A stretch of DNA of 64,000 nucleotides, taken from positions 2,108,001 through 2,172,000 of the forward strand of contig NZ_CP086322.1 of NCBI RefSeq assembly GCF_023277745.1, read 5' to 3'. Positions 8,438-17,535 of this stretch are shown piece by piece. A model generated the notes under the pieces. The model was given only the letters and a program-made list of their open reading frames with translations, was not told the origin of the DNA and did not search any database. Position 1 is the stretch's first letter; the number at the start of each line of letters is the position of its first letter. Source of the DNA: Streptomyces halobius. Lineage in GTDB: Bacteria > Actinomycetota > Actinomycetes > Streptomycetales > Streptomycetaceae. The position numbers and the translations under genes are program-made.

Positions 8438-9543
8438 TGACGACGCGGCGCACCGACTACGCGGTGATCGGCGCTGGAGTGCTCGGCTGCCTGATCGCCC
8501 GGGAGATTCTCACTCGCGACCCGCACGCCTCCGTGGCCCTGTTGGAGCGGGACGCCGTCGCCAGCGGCGCCACCCGTCGCTCGGCCGGCCTGCACTTCCC
8601 GCGCGGTTCCTCTCCACGCGTGCGCCGCATGGCCTCGCACAGCCAGCAGTGGTACGCGGCCCTCAAGGCCGCCCGCCCCGAACTGCCCGTGCACAGCCTG
8701 CGGATGACCGTCGTCGCCCCCACCGCGGAGGAAGCACAGCTGCGCCGCACCTACCTGCCCGAGGCGAAGCTACGGCCCGCAACCGAACTGCCCGCGACCA
8801 TCGGCCCGCTACCCGCGGGCATGAGCGCCTGGGAGGGCGACGGCTGCCAGTACGCGGACGTCCACGCCCTCACCCAGGTCCTGGCCCGCGAACTGCGCCC
8901 GACCGCCGAGTTCCGCGAAGGAGTCCAGGTCACCGGCGTGACCCCCACCGCGGACGGGGTGCACCTGGACCTTGGCACCGGCGATGCCCTCACCGCCGGG
9001 CACGTGGTTCTCGCCCCCGGCCCGTGGCTCGCGGCCCCGGCCTGGAAGGACCTCGTCGCCCCGCTCGGTGCCCGGGTGAAGAAGGTCGTGGCCCTGCACA
9101 TCGAAATACCGCCGGCTGCCGACGAGCGGGCCATCATCTTCCAGGACGAGGACGCCTTCCTTCTGCCCTATCACGAGCGCGGCCACTGGCTGTTCAGCTA
9201 CACCTGCCAGGAGTGGGACGTCGACCCCGACACCGTCCCCGCGAGCCTGTCGCCCACCGGCCGTGGCGAGGCCCTCGCCACCCTGCGTCAGTACGCCCCC
9301 CACCTGGTCAAGCACTGCACCTCCGGGCGCGTCTTCTGTGACGCGTACGGGCCCGACGCCGAGCCGCTGGTCCGCGCACTTACGGAGGACGGGCGCGTGG
9401 TCTTCGCAGGCGCCGCCAATGGCTCCGGCTACCGGCTCGCCCCGGCCATCACGGCCGAAGCCGCCGACCTGCTCCCGCTCCCGCCCGAGCGAAACCTTCC
9501 GTCCCAGCGAACCCTCCCGTCCCAGCGAAAGGACGCGGCGTGA
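8434..9543 (+). CDS. FAD-dependent glycine/D-amino-acid-oxidase-like enzyme
   Basis: A 369-residue DAO-fold flavoprotein with an N-terminal dinucleotide-binding motif (YAVIGAGVLGCLIA, about residues 8-21) followed by SGATRRSAG, the flavin-contact segment of this family. The start ATG 8434 overlaps the stop of the lysine hydroxylase gene (ATGA). In characterised hydrazine clusters a homologue oxidises the carbon next to the N-N unit of N6-(carboxymethylamino)lysine, releasing hydrazinoacetic acid and aminoadipate semialdehyde. That role is assigned here from family and position, not shown by sequence. Its gene also overlaps the hydrazine synthetase gene by 4 bp, so the three enzymes should be made in fixed ratio. 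Confidence 0.82.
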   Translation: MMTTRRTDYAVIGAGVLGCLIAREILTRDPHASVALLERDAVASGATRRSAGLHFPRGSSPRVRRMASHSQQWYAALKAARPELPVHSLRMTVVAPTAEEAQLRRTYLPEAKLRPATELPATIGPLPAGMSAWEGDGCQYADVHALTQVLARELRPTAEFREGVQVTGVTPTADGVHLDLGTGDALTAGHVVLAPGPWLAAPAWKDLVAPLGARVKKVVALHIEIPPAADERAIIFQDEDAFLLPYHERGHWLFSYTCQEWDVDPDTVPASLSPTGRGEALATLRQYAPHLVKHCTSGRVFCDAYGPDAEPLVRALTEDGRVVFAGAANGSGYRLAPAITAEAADLLPLPPERNLPSQRTLPSQRKDAA

Positions 9544-11819
9544 TCATCAACACGTACGACGACAACGCCCTCTCCGAGGCGTTCGGCATCGACATGAGCA
9601 GCATCGAGGGCCTTGGCACGGGCGCCGGCTGGGGACGCGTCGCCCCCGGCCGGGCCTCCGACAGCCATCAGCACGACGAGACCGAGGTCTTCGTGATCGT
9701 GGCCGGCCGCGGCGAGTTCATCGTCGACGGGCAGCGCCACCCGGCGGCCCCCGGCACCGTGGCGCTCTTCGAGCCCTTCGAGTCCCACGTCCTGGAGAAC
9801 ACCGGCGATCAGGACCTCGTCTTCCTCACCCAGTACTGGCGTGACGCCTCACGGGCCCTGGTCTCCGCGCAGAACACCGAGCGCAAGAACTTCGGCGAGC
9901 GGCCGGTCTTTGTCTTCTCCACCCCGCCTACCCCCAACGGCGATCTGCACCTGGGTCATCTCTCCGGGCCGTACCTCGGCGCCGATGTCTTCGTCCGCCA
10001 CCAGCGGATGAACGGCACCAACGCCTGGCACCTGACCGGCAGCGACGACTACCAGAGCTATGTGCCCGCCGCCGCCCGCGCCGAGGGTCGCGAATCCGCC
10101 GAGACCGCGGCCCACTACAGCGCCGAGATCGCCGCGACGCTCGCGCTGATGGACATCACCCCTGACCAATACACCGTCACCAACAACGACCCCGCCTACC
10201 GCGGCGGCCTGCAGGACTTCTTCTCCCGTGTCGTCTCCTCCGGCACCGTCAAGGTCACCGAGGCCGCCGCGCTCTTCGACGCGGAGAGCGGCCAGTACCT
10301 CTACGAGGTCGACGTCAAGGGCGGCTGCCCTGGCTGCAGTTCGGGCACCAGCGGCAACATCTGCGAGGAGTGCGGCGAGCCCAACACCGTCACAGATCTC
10401 GCCGAGCCCGTCTCCACCCGCTCGGCCACGGCCCCGCGCCGCGCCCGAGTGGCCCGCTGGACGCTGCCCCTGCACACCTTCCGCGACGACATTGCCGCCC
10501 ACCACCAGCTCGGCCGAGTGCCGGCGCGGCTGCGAGAGCTCGCCGACCGGCTCTTCAGCCGCCCGAGCCTGGACATCCCGATCACTCACCCCTCTTCCTG
10601 GGGCGTCCCCCCGGCCGAGAAGGACGTGGACGGCCAGGTCATCTGGGTGTGGCCGGAGATGTCGTACGGCTTCCTGCACGGCATCCAGACCCTCGGCGCC
10701 CGGCTGGGCGAGAAATGGAAGGCAGCCGAGCCCGGCCAGGACTGGAAGATCGTCCATTTCTTTGGCTACGACAACAGCTTCTACCACTCAGTGCTCTACC
10801 CGGCCCTGTACCGGCTGGCGTTCCCAGGATGGGCACCCGACATTGACTACCACGTCAACGAGTTCTACCTGCTGGAAGGCAGCAAGTTCTCCACCAGCCG
10901 GCGCCACGCCATCTGGGGCAAGGAGATCCTCGGCCCCGACTCCGTCGACGCCGTCCGCTACTTCCTCGCCGCCACCCGCCCTGAGGGGACACGTACCAAC
11001 TTCCAGCGGGCGGCTTATGAATCGGCCCTGACCGACACCCTCATCGGCACCTGGCAGACTTGGCTCAACGACCTCGGCTCCCGGATCGCCAAGCGCTACG
11101 GCGGCACGGCCCCGGACGCCGGCAACTGGACACCCGAACACTCCGCCTTCCTCGGGCGGCTTGGCTCCCGCTTGGCCGCGGTCACCGGCGCCCTGGGCTC
11201 CGACGGCTTCTCCCTCAACCAGGCTGCCGTCGAACTCGACGGTATTGTCAACGACACCCTGCGCTTCTCCCGTCAGGAGGCGCTCCTCGCCGAGACCGCC
11301 GGTTGGGAGAACGAGGCCCGCACCGCCATCACCCTGGAACTGGCCGCGGCCCGCCTCCTCGCCCACTCCGCCGCCCCCATCATGCCGCGCTTCGCCGCGC
11401 GCCTGGCCGAGACGCTCGGCATGCCCGAGCCGTCTACCTGGCCGCGCACCGTCGAACTCGTCGCCCCTGGCAGCGAGATCCACCTCGCGGACGCTGTCTT
11501 CTTCCTGCCGATGCAGCTCCCAGTGGCGCCCAGCCCTGCACCCGTCGGCCCGCAGCTCGTGCCGTGGCTGAGCACCCTCGTACGGACCCTGCTCCAGCTC
11601 CCCGAGGACGAGGTGGTCTGCGACCGCAGCCTCAGCCAGCTGAACACCAGCTCCCTGCAGGCCGTCACCCTCCAGTACCAGATTCTCGAAGCCCTCGACG
11701 TGGACGTCAGCGTTGAGGAACTCCTCGGCAGCCAGGACATCAACGCCCTCGCCACGATCATCGATGAACGCGCCGAGCCCGCAGCCCTGGCCGCGCTCGC
11801 CGAGGCGGACGCCCGATGA
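9540..11819 (+). CDS. Hydrazine synthetase: cupin + MetRS-like + C-terminal carrier-like domain
   Basis: A 759-residue three-domain protein. Residues about 1-110 are a cupin with putative metal ligands H43, H45, E49 and H83. Residues about 120-660 are a class I methionyl-tRNA-synthetase-like domain with a signature HLGH at 137-140, a four-cysteine zinc knuckle (C263, C266, C275, C278) and a KMSKS-like KFSTS at 449-453. In the known cupin/MetRS family the synthetase part activates an amino acid, usually glycine, to esterify N6-hydroxylysine, and the cupin forms the N-N bond. Residues about 675-750 look like a carrier protein: helices are in place, and LNTSSLQ replaces the usual LxxDSL, leaving S705 as candidate phosphopantetheine site. 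The start overlaps the upstream stop; the stop overlaps the NRPS start. The carrier domain may present the hydrazonoacetyl group to the NRPS. Confidence 0.85.
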   Translation: MIINTYDDNALSEAFGIDMSSIEGLGTGAGWGRVAPGRASDSHQHDETEVFVIVAGRGEFIVDGQRHPAAPGTVALFEPFESHVLENTGDQDLVFLTQYWRDASRALVSAQNTERKNFGERPVFVFSTPPTPNGDLHLGHLSGPYLGADVFVRHQRMNGTNAWHLTGSDDYQSYVPAAARAEGRESAETAAHYSAEIAATLALMDITPDQYTVTNNDPAYRGGLQDFFSRVVSSGTVKVTEAAALFDAESGQYLYEVDVKGGCPGCSSGTSGNICEECGEPNTVTDLAEPVSTRSATAPRRARVARWTLPLHTFRDDIAAHHQLGRVPARLRELADRLFSRPSLDIPITHPSSWGVPPAEKDVDGQVIWVWPEMSYGFLHGIQTLGARLGEKWKAAEPGQDWKIVHFFGYDNSFYHSVLYPALYRLAFPGWAPDIDYHVNEFYLLEGSKFSTSRRHAIWGKEILGPDSVDAVRYFLAATRPEGTRTNFQRAAYESALTDTLIGTWQTWLNDLGSRIAKRYGGTAPDAGNWTPEHSAFLGRLGSRLAAVTGALGSDGFSLNQAAVELDGIVNDTLRFSRQEALLAETAGWENEARTAITLELAAARLLAHSAAPIMPRFAARLAETLGMPEPSTWPRTVELVAPGSEIHLADAVFFLPMQLPVAPSPAPVGPQLVPWLSTLVRTLLQLPEDEVVCDRSLSQLNTSSLQAVTLQYQILEALDVDVSVEELLGSQDINALATIIDERAEPAALAALAEADAR

Positions 11820-14800
11820 GCTACCGCGACGTATTGCGCGAGATAGAAAGCCGCGGCCTGTCCGTCTCCCTCTCCGGCAACGACCTGCGGCTCCAGGGCG
11901 GCCGCGAGCGCATGGACCCGCAGTTCATCGCCCGCATCAAGAGCGTGAAGGAGGAGCTGATCGCCCACCTCGCCGAGGAGGAGCGACACGGTCCGGGCTT
12001 CCCGCTCACCACGCTTCAGCGCGCCTATCTGCTCGGGCGCAGCGGCATCTTCGAGATCGGCGACGTGGCCAGCCACGTCTATCACGAGATCGAGGGCGTG
12101 TGGGATGTCGACCGCCTGGAGTCCGCGCTGGAAGCGGTTGTGGACGCGCACAGCGCGCTGCGCTCCCGCTTCGTCGGCGACGACCGCCAGATCACCGAGT
12201 TCCGTCAGTATCGGCCCCGCATCCCCTGCCTGGACTTGCGTGGAGAGAGCCCCGAGGAACAACGCCGCATCCGCCGCGAACTGCGCGAGCAACGCTCCCA
12301 CCGGGTGCTCGCCGCCGACCAGGTGCCGCTGATCGCCGTAGAAGTGACCATCCTCGCCGATGACCGCATGGTGCTCCACGTCAGCCACGACGGGCTGGTC
12401 ATGGACGGCATCAGCATGTTCCTGTTCTTCCACGCCTGGTGGCAGTGCTACCGCGACGGCATCGACGAGGGCGCGCCCCAAGAGCTGCCGTATGCGGAGT
12501 ATGTCGCGGCGCTGGAAGTCGGTCGAGACCGGGCCCCCGCCCGCCGCTCGCGCGAGTACTGGCTCGCACGGATCGACGAACTCGCGCCGCATCCGGACCT
12601 GCCGCTGCGCACCAGCCCGTCCGCGCTGACCACTACCCGCTTCTCCCAGCGCGAGGTGCGCGTGGGCGAGCAGGAGTGGACCACGCTCAAGGAGCGGGCC
12701 GCCTATGCAGGGCTCACCCCCTCGGCGCTGCTGCTCGCCGCCTACGCCGAGACACTGGCAACCTGGGGCGCCGACTCACGGTTCACCATCAACACCACGG
12801 TCGCCAACCGCCCGCCCATCCACCCTCGCGTCTTCCAGGCCATCGGCAATTTCTCCGACACCATGCTCGTCGAGGCCGAGGTCGACCGGACCCGCACTTT
12901 CGAGGAGCGGGCCCGTGCCTTGCAGGCTCGGCTGCGGCGCGACCTCGACCACCGGCACTTCTCCGGCGGTGACGTCATGCAAGAACTGGCTCGCCGCCGC
13001 GGCGGCGTGGCCGGCGCCCGGATGCCGTTCACGTTCAACAGCGCGATCGGTCATATGGGCGGAGAGGTCGACGGCTCCGCGCTGGAACTGTTCGGGCCGG
13101 AGGTGTACACCGTCAGCCAGACCCCCCAGGTGTGGCTCAACGCCTTCGCGATGGAGCAGCACGGCGGGCTCGTCGTCCAGCTGGACGGCATCGACGAGCT
13201 GTTCCCCGAGGGGATGCTCGACGATCTCGCCCACGGATACCGCACACTCCTCGACACGCTCGGCGACGAGGCCGCCTGGCAGCGCACCACGTTCGACCTG
13301 TTGCCCGAGGCCCAGCGCGAGCGGCGCCGCGAGGCCAATGACACCGCCGTGCCCCTGCCCGAGACCATGCTCGGCGACGCGTTCACCGCTCAGGCCGAGC
13401 GCGTCCCGGACGCGCCCGCCATCATCACCTCCGGACGGCAGATCAGCTACGGTGAACTGCTACGCCGTGCCGCCGCAGCGGCATGCTGGCTGCGTGCGGG
13501 GAATGTCGGCCGCAACGAGCTGGTCGGTCTGGTGATGAGCCGTGGCCCCGAGCAGATCGTCGCCATCCTCGCCACTGTGCTGGCCGGTGCCGCCTATCTG
13601 CCCGTCGACGCAGCACTGCCCGCCGAACGGCAGAACTACATGCTGCGCGACGGCCGGGTGCGCCGTGTGCTCACCAATACCGGATGGCAGGACACCAGCG
13701 GCGAACGACAGGTGCTGCACCTGGACGTCGCCGGGGCCGCCGACGGGACGCCGGACCTTCCGGCCCTGCTGCCCGGTTCCCATCCCGACGACCTCGCCTA
13801 TGTGCTCTACACCTCCGGCACCACGGGTGAGCCCAAGGGCGTCATGGTCAGTCACCGCAACGTCGCCAACGTCGTAGCCGACTGCCAGCGGCGGTTCGGC
13901 ATCACGCCCGCGGACCGGTACTTCGCCATCAGCGCGTTCAACTTCGACCTGTCGGTGTGGGACGTCTTCGGCGCGCTGTCGGCCGGGGCGGCCCTGGTGA
14001 TGCCCGACCGGGACCGGGCCGTCGACCCCGCCCACTGGCTGGAGCTCTGTGAGAGCGCCGGGGTGACCGTGTGGAACTCGGTGCCCGCCATCGTCTCCCT
14101 CCTGCACGACCAGGCCGTCGCCGACGGCACCGTGCCGCCCGCACTGCGCCTGGTGATGATGAGCGGCGACCGCATCCCGCCGGCCCTGCCCTCCGCGCTG
14201 CGCCAGATGAAGCCCACCGTGGATGTCGTCTCGCTCGGCGGGCCGACCGAGACGACGATCTGGAACATCCTGCACCCCGTCGGCCCCGATGAGGACGGCA
14301 GCGAGTCCATCCCATACGGTCGTCCGAACGCCAATAACCGCGCCTATGTGCTCGACCGGGATGGACTGGACTGTCCCGACTGGGTGACCGGCGAGATCTG
14401 CGCGGCGGGTACCGGCCTGGCCCGCGGCTACTGGGGCGACGAGGCGCGCACCGCCGAGCGGTTCTTCCACGACGGCCGTCGTGGGGAACGCCTGTACCGC
14501 ACCGGTGATCTGGGTCGCTATCTACCCGACGGCAACATCGCGATTCTCGGCCGCAGCGACTTCCAGATTAAGGTCAACGGCTACCGCATCGAGGCCGGCG
14601 AGGTCGAGACGCGGCTGGTCGCCATCGACACCGTGGCCAAGGCCGTCGTCGCCGGTCGCCCCGGTGCCCAGGGCGACCGCCTGGTGGCCCACCTGGTGCC
14701 GGTCGGCGAGCAGCGGCCCAGCGTGGCCGAATTGCGCGACGCCCTACGCCGCGACCTGCCCGACTACATGATCCCCACAGCCGTGATCTGGCACGACGAA

Positions 14801-15139
14801 CTACCGCTGACCAAGAACGGCAAGGTCGACCGGGGTAGGCTCGCCGACGTCCCGGTCAAGGAAACGGCGCCCGCCGCCGACGCCCCGGTCAGCGGCGGCG
14901 AACCCGAGACGGACACCGAGAAGGCCCTCGTCGAGATCTGGTCGCAGGTGCTGCGCGGCACACAGGTCGGCGTCCACGACAGCCTGGGCGCCCTCGGCGG
15001 CGACTCCATTGCCGCGGCCCGCATCCTCACCGCCGTCCGCAAGCGGTTCGGCGTTGCCATCCCGCTCGACATGTTCGCCGAAATGGACACCATCCGGGCC
15101 ATGGCCATTGCCCTTACCACCCGAGAGGAGGCTCAGTGA
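11816..15139 (+). CDS. NRPS module: docking - Cy - A - PCP
   Basis: A 1107-residue single-module peptide synthetase. Residues 1-55 resemble a TubC-type docking domain. Residues about 60-490 are a condensation domain of the heterocyclisation type: the motif is D192xxxxD197xxS200 instead of HHxxxDG. The adenylation domain (about 510-1000) has YTSGTTGEPKG, FNFDLSVWDVFG, GGPTET, YRTGDLGR and the late lysine in LTKNGKVDRG. The pocket residues read by eye as D-L-W-N-M-S-L-I-W-K, near the cysteine code of Cy modules. The PCP (about 1020-1095) has GGDSI. No thioesterase or epimerase follows. Cy domains can form thiazolines or, as reported for azaserine, a simple ester with serine; which applies here depends on whether the A domain takes Cys or Ser. 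Confidence 0.9.
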   Translation: MSYRDVLREIESRGLSVSLSGNDLRLQGGRERMDPQFIARIKSVKEELIAHLAEEERHGPGFPLTTLQRAYLLGRSGIFEIGDVASHVYHEIEGVWDVDRLESALEAVVDAHSALRSRFVGDDRQITEFRQYRPRIPCLDLRGESPEEQRRIRRELREQRSHRVLAADQVPLIAVEVTILADDRMVLHVSHDGLVMDGISMFLFFHAWWQCYRDGIDEGAPQELPYAEYVAALEVGRDRAPARRSREYWLARIDELAPHPDLPLRTSPSALTTTRFSQREVRVGEQEWTTLKERAAYAGLTPSALLLAAYAETLATWGADSRFTINTTVANRPPIHPRVFQAIGNFSDTMLVEAEVDRTRTFEERARALQARLRRDLDHRHFSGGDVMQELARRRGGVAGARMPFTFNSAIGHMGGEVDGSALELFGPEVYTVSQTPQVWLNAFAMEQHGGLVVQLDGIDELFPEGMLDDLAHGYRTLLDTLGDEAAWQRTTFDLLPEAQRERRREANDTAVPLPETMLGDAFTAQAERVPDAPAIITSGRQISYGELLRRAAAAACWLRAGNVGRNELVGLVMSRGPEQIVAILATVLAGAAYLPVDAALPAERQNYMLRDGRVRRVLTNTGWQDTSGERQVLHLDVAGAADGTPDLPALLPGSHPDDLAYVLYTSGTTGEPKGVMVSHRNVANVVADCQRRFGITPADRYFAISAFNFDLSVWDVFGALSAGAALVMPDRDRAVDPAHWLELCESAGVTVWNSVPAIVSLLHDQAVADGTVPPALRLVMMSGDRIPPALPSALRQMKPTVDVVSLGGPTETTIWNILHPVGPDEDGSESIPYGRPNANNRAYVLDRDGLDCPDWVTGEICAAGTGLARGYWGDEARTAERFFHDGRRGERLYRTGDLGRYLPDGNIAILGRSDFQIKVNGYRIEAGEVETRLVAIDTVAKAVVAGRPGAQGDRLVAHLVPVGEQRPSVAELRDALRRDLPDYMIPTAVIWHDELPLTKNGKVDRGRLADVPVKETAPAADAPVSGGEPETDTEKALVEIWSQVLRGTQVGVHDSLGALGGDSIAAARILTAVRKRFGVAIPLDMFAEMDTIRAMAIALTTREEAQ

Positions 15140-16665
15140 CCGACCATTCGACGATCAATCACATCGTCTCCATCGCACCGATCGCCGGACGCATCTCCTT
15201 CGCCCGGCTCGACGGTACGCAGAGCATCGGCCTGCCGGAGCTGTACGAGATGGCCGGCCGCCTGGCACGGCGGCTGCGGGAACGCGGTATCGGACCGGGT
15301 GACCGGATCGGCATCCTGGCCGCCAACAGCCTGGAGTGGGTGCTGCTCGACCTTGCCGCACTGCGACTGAAGGCCGAAACCGCGGGCTTTGAACCCGGCA
15401 AGTTCGACCCCGACGACCAGCTCACCACGTGCTACCACGTCAAGCTGCTGTTCACCGATCGGCCTACGAACGCCCCCGGGACCGTGCCGATCGGCGAGGT
15501 CCGTGCCCTCGCCGAGGGGCCGGACGGCGCGGACGCCGAGCCGCTGCCCCCTGTCACCTGGGCGCCGCGCGACGTGACGACCATCAAGTTCACCTCGGGC
15601 AGCACCGGTACCCCCAAGGGCCTGGGCGCGACCGTCGGCAGCATCGACAGCTCGCTGGCCGCGGTGCAGGAGATCTTCGAACACAAGCCCGGGGATGACC
15701 TGTTCGTCTTCCTGCCGCTGTCGCTGCTCCAGCAGCGCTACTGGATCTACTCCGCGCTCGCCCACGGCCACGACGTCACCATCAGCACCTATGAGGCGGC
15801 ATTCGCGGCGCTGCGCCGCGTCGAGCCCACCGTCGTCATGGGCGTACCCGCCTTCTACGAGACGGCCAAGCGGCAGATCGAGGCACGGTTGCGCCGCGCG
15901 GACGGCACGGAGACCCTCCAGCAGGTCGCCCGCCGGATGTTCGGCGACCGCATCCGCTACCTATGGACCGGATCCGCCCCCGCCGCTTCGGCGATGCTGC
16001 GCTTCTTTACCGAGGCCGGGCTGCCCATCTACGAGGGCTACGGGCTCAACGAGACCTGCATCGTCACCAAGAACCACCCCGGTGCCAGCCGCGAGGGCAG
16101 CGTCGGCAAGGTTCTGCGCGGCAAGAAGGTGCTGCTGGACGAGGACGGCGTCATCAGCGTCCACAGCGACCACCCCGTCGGGTACGGCTACGCATACGCC
16201 GCCCCAGGCGACTCCGAGCGGGTCTTCGGCCGCGATGGCTCCGTACGCACCGGCGACCTTGGGTACGTCGATGAGGACGGTTTCCTCTTCATCCGGGGCC
16301 GGGCCGACGATGTCATCGTCCTGGACAACGGCAAGAAGGTTGTCATCCGGCCGATCGAGGAGAGCATGCGCAGCAGCCCGGCCGTCGCTGAGTGCGTCCT
16401 GTTCTGCCCCACGCAGACCGACCTGGTGGCCGTCGTCTCCCCGGCCACGGTGCCCGCCGACCGGGATGGCATCGCTGCCCAACTCTCCCTGACCAACGCA
16501 TCGTTGGCCAAGGATGAACGGATCAGCAGGGTCGTCGTAGCCGAGACCCCGTTCAGCATCGAAGGCGGCCTGCTCACCTCCCAGTACAAGCCCAAGCGCA
16601 AGCAGATCCTCGACGCCTACCGGGCCGAGATCCACGACAGTAAGGAAGGTATCCATGCGGCCTGA
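15136..16665 (+). CDS. AMP-dependent acyl ligase (carrier-protein loading)
   Basis: A 509-residue member of the acyl-CoA synthetase/AMP-ligase superfamily. The P-loop-like core FTSGSTGTPKGL is at about 152-163, the EGYGLNETC motif at about 299-307, RTGDLGYVDEDG at about 371, and a C-terminal lysine-rich tail segment QYKPKRKQI at about 484 carries the catalytic lysine. The N-terminal part is shorter than in fatty-acyl ligases. Its GTG start overlaps the NRPS stop and its own end overlaps the start of a free carrier protein gene, so it very probably loads that carrier. Hydrazinoacetic acid is the logical substrate in this operon (inference). Confidence 0.82.
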   Translation: MTDHSTINHIVSIAPIAGRISFARLDGTQSIGLPELYEMAGRLARRLRERGIGPGDRIGILAANSLEWVLLDLAALRLKAETAGFEPGKFDPDDQLTTCYHVKLLFTDRPTNAPGTVPIGEVRALAEGPDGADAEPLPPVTWAPRDVTTIKFTSGSTGTPKGLGATVGSIDSSLAAVQEIFEHKPGDDLFVFLPLSLLQQRYWIYSALAHGHDVTISTYEAAFAALRRVEPTVVMGVPAFYETAKRQIEARLRRADGTETLQQVARRMFGDRIRYLWTGSAPAASAMLRFFTEAGLPIYEGYGLNETCIVTKNHPGASREGSVGKVLRGKKVLLDEDGVISVHSDHPVGYGYAYAAPGDSERVFGRDGSVRTGDLGYVDEDGFLFIRGRADDVIVLDNGKKVVIRPIEESMRSSPAVAECVLFCPTQTDLVAVVSPATVPADRDGIAAQLSLTNASLAKDERISRVVVAETPFSIEGGLLTSQYKPKRKQILDAYRAEIHDSKEGIHAA

Positions 16666-16918
16666 CATCGAAGGCGCGGCCAGGGACGCTCTCTCTGCGG
16701 TGCTCAACCCGTCCGTCGCCCCCGACGACATCGACCTCGATGCAGACATGGCCGGCACCTACGGCCTGACCTCCCTCAACAAGGTCCTCTTCCTGACCGA
16801 GGTGTGCGAGGCGACCGACACCGACCTGGCCAACTTCACCGAGCACGACCTCGCCGAGATGCGCACCCTGCGCAGCGTCGCCGAGTCCCTGACCCGACAC
16901 ACGAACAAGGTGGCCTGA
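16655..16918 (+). CDS. Free-standing carrier protein
   Basis: An 87-residue acyl/peptidyl carrier protein. Helix II begins with YGLTSLNKV, where threonine replaces the aspartate of the usual DSL motif and S40 is the predicted phosphopantetheine attachment site. The start ATG 16655 lies inside the end of the ligase gene; the next gene begins 2 bp after its stop. It likely holds the hydrazinoacetyl and hydrazonoacetyl thioesters while the acyl-CoA-dehydrogenase-like enzyme acts. The altered motif is shared in kind with the carrier-like tail of the hydrazine synthetase (TSSL), which hints that both are served by the phosphopantetheinyl transferase encoded at the end of the cluster. Confidence 0.85.
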   Translation: MRPDIEGAARDALSAVLNPSVAPDDIDLDADMAGTYGLTSLNKVLFLTEVCEATDTDLANFTEHDLAEMRTLRSVAESLTRHTNKVA

Positions 16919-16920
16919 CC

Positions 16921-17535
16921 ATGACCTGGGCACAGAACGCGGCAGCGGTCCTGGAGAACGAGCACGTCCTTCTGCGACCGGTCACCGAGGCCGACCGCGA
17001 GGGCGTACGGGCCGTGGCCATGGACCCCGACATCTGGCGCTACTTCGTCTCCGCCGTCGAGACCGACACCGATTTCGAGAAGTTCTTCGACGCCTGCCTC
17101 GCCGACCAGGCGGCCGGCCGCCGCGTCGTCTACGTCATCACCGACAAGGCGAGCGGTCGTATCGCGGGCAGCATGAGCTACGGCAACATGGCCGAGGTCG
17201 ACGCCCGCCTGGAGATCGGCTGGTCCTGGCTCGGCCGTGATTTCCGGGGCCAGGGCATCAACCGCTGGGCCAAGTACCTGCTGCTGGAGCACGCCTTCGA
17301 GAAGCTCGGCGCCGAGCGCGTCGAGTTCAAGACTGACATCCTCAACACCCAGGCCCGCCGTGGTCTGCGCAACATCGGGGCCGTCGAGGAAGGCACCCTG
17401 CGCAGTTTCAACTACATGCCCGGCGGTCGCCGCCGCGACGCGATCTTCTACAGCGTGTTGCGCGCCGAATGGCCACGCGTGCAGCAGGAGCTCGCCACCA
17501 AGCCGAAGGTCTCCCAGCTGGACGCCGTCGGATGA
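16921..17535 (+). CDS. GNAT-family N-acetyltransferase
   Basis: A 204-residue GNAT protein of RimJ/RimL type, with an N-terminal LLRPVTEAD motif, a central beta strand LEIGWSWLG, the acetyl-CoA-binding turn RDFRGQGINRWAK at about 103-115, and the NTQARRGLRNIG helix typical of the subfamily. The start ATG 16921 is 2 bp past the carrier protein stop; a longer frame starting upstream is rejected. In an antimetabolite cluster it could acetylate the product or an intermediate for self-protection, or take part in acyl transfer. Sequence alone does not choose between these. Confidence 0.85.
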   Translation: MTWAQNAAAVLENEHVLLRPVTEADREGVRAVAMDPDIWRYFVSAVETDTDFEKFFDACLADQAAGRRVVYVITDKASGRIAGSMSYGNMAEVDARLEIGWSWLGRDFRGQGINRWAKYLLLEHAFEKLGAERVEFKTDILNTQARRGLRNIGAVEEGTLRSFNYMPGGRRRDAIFYSVLRAEWPRVQQELATKPKVSQLDAVG

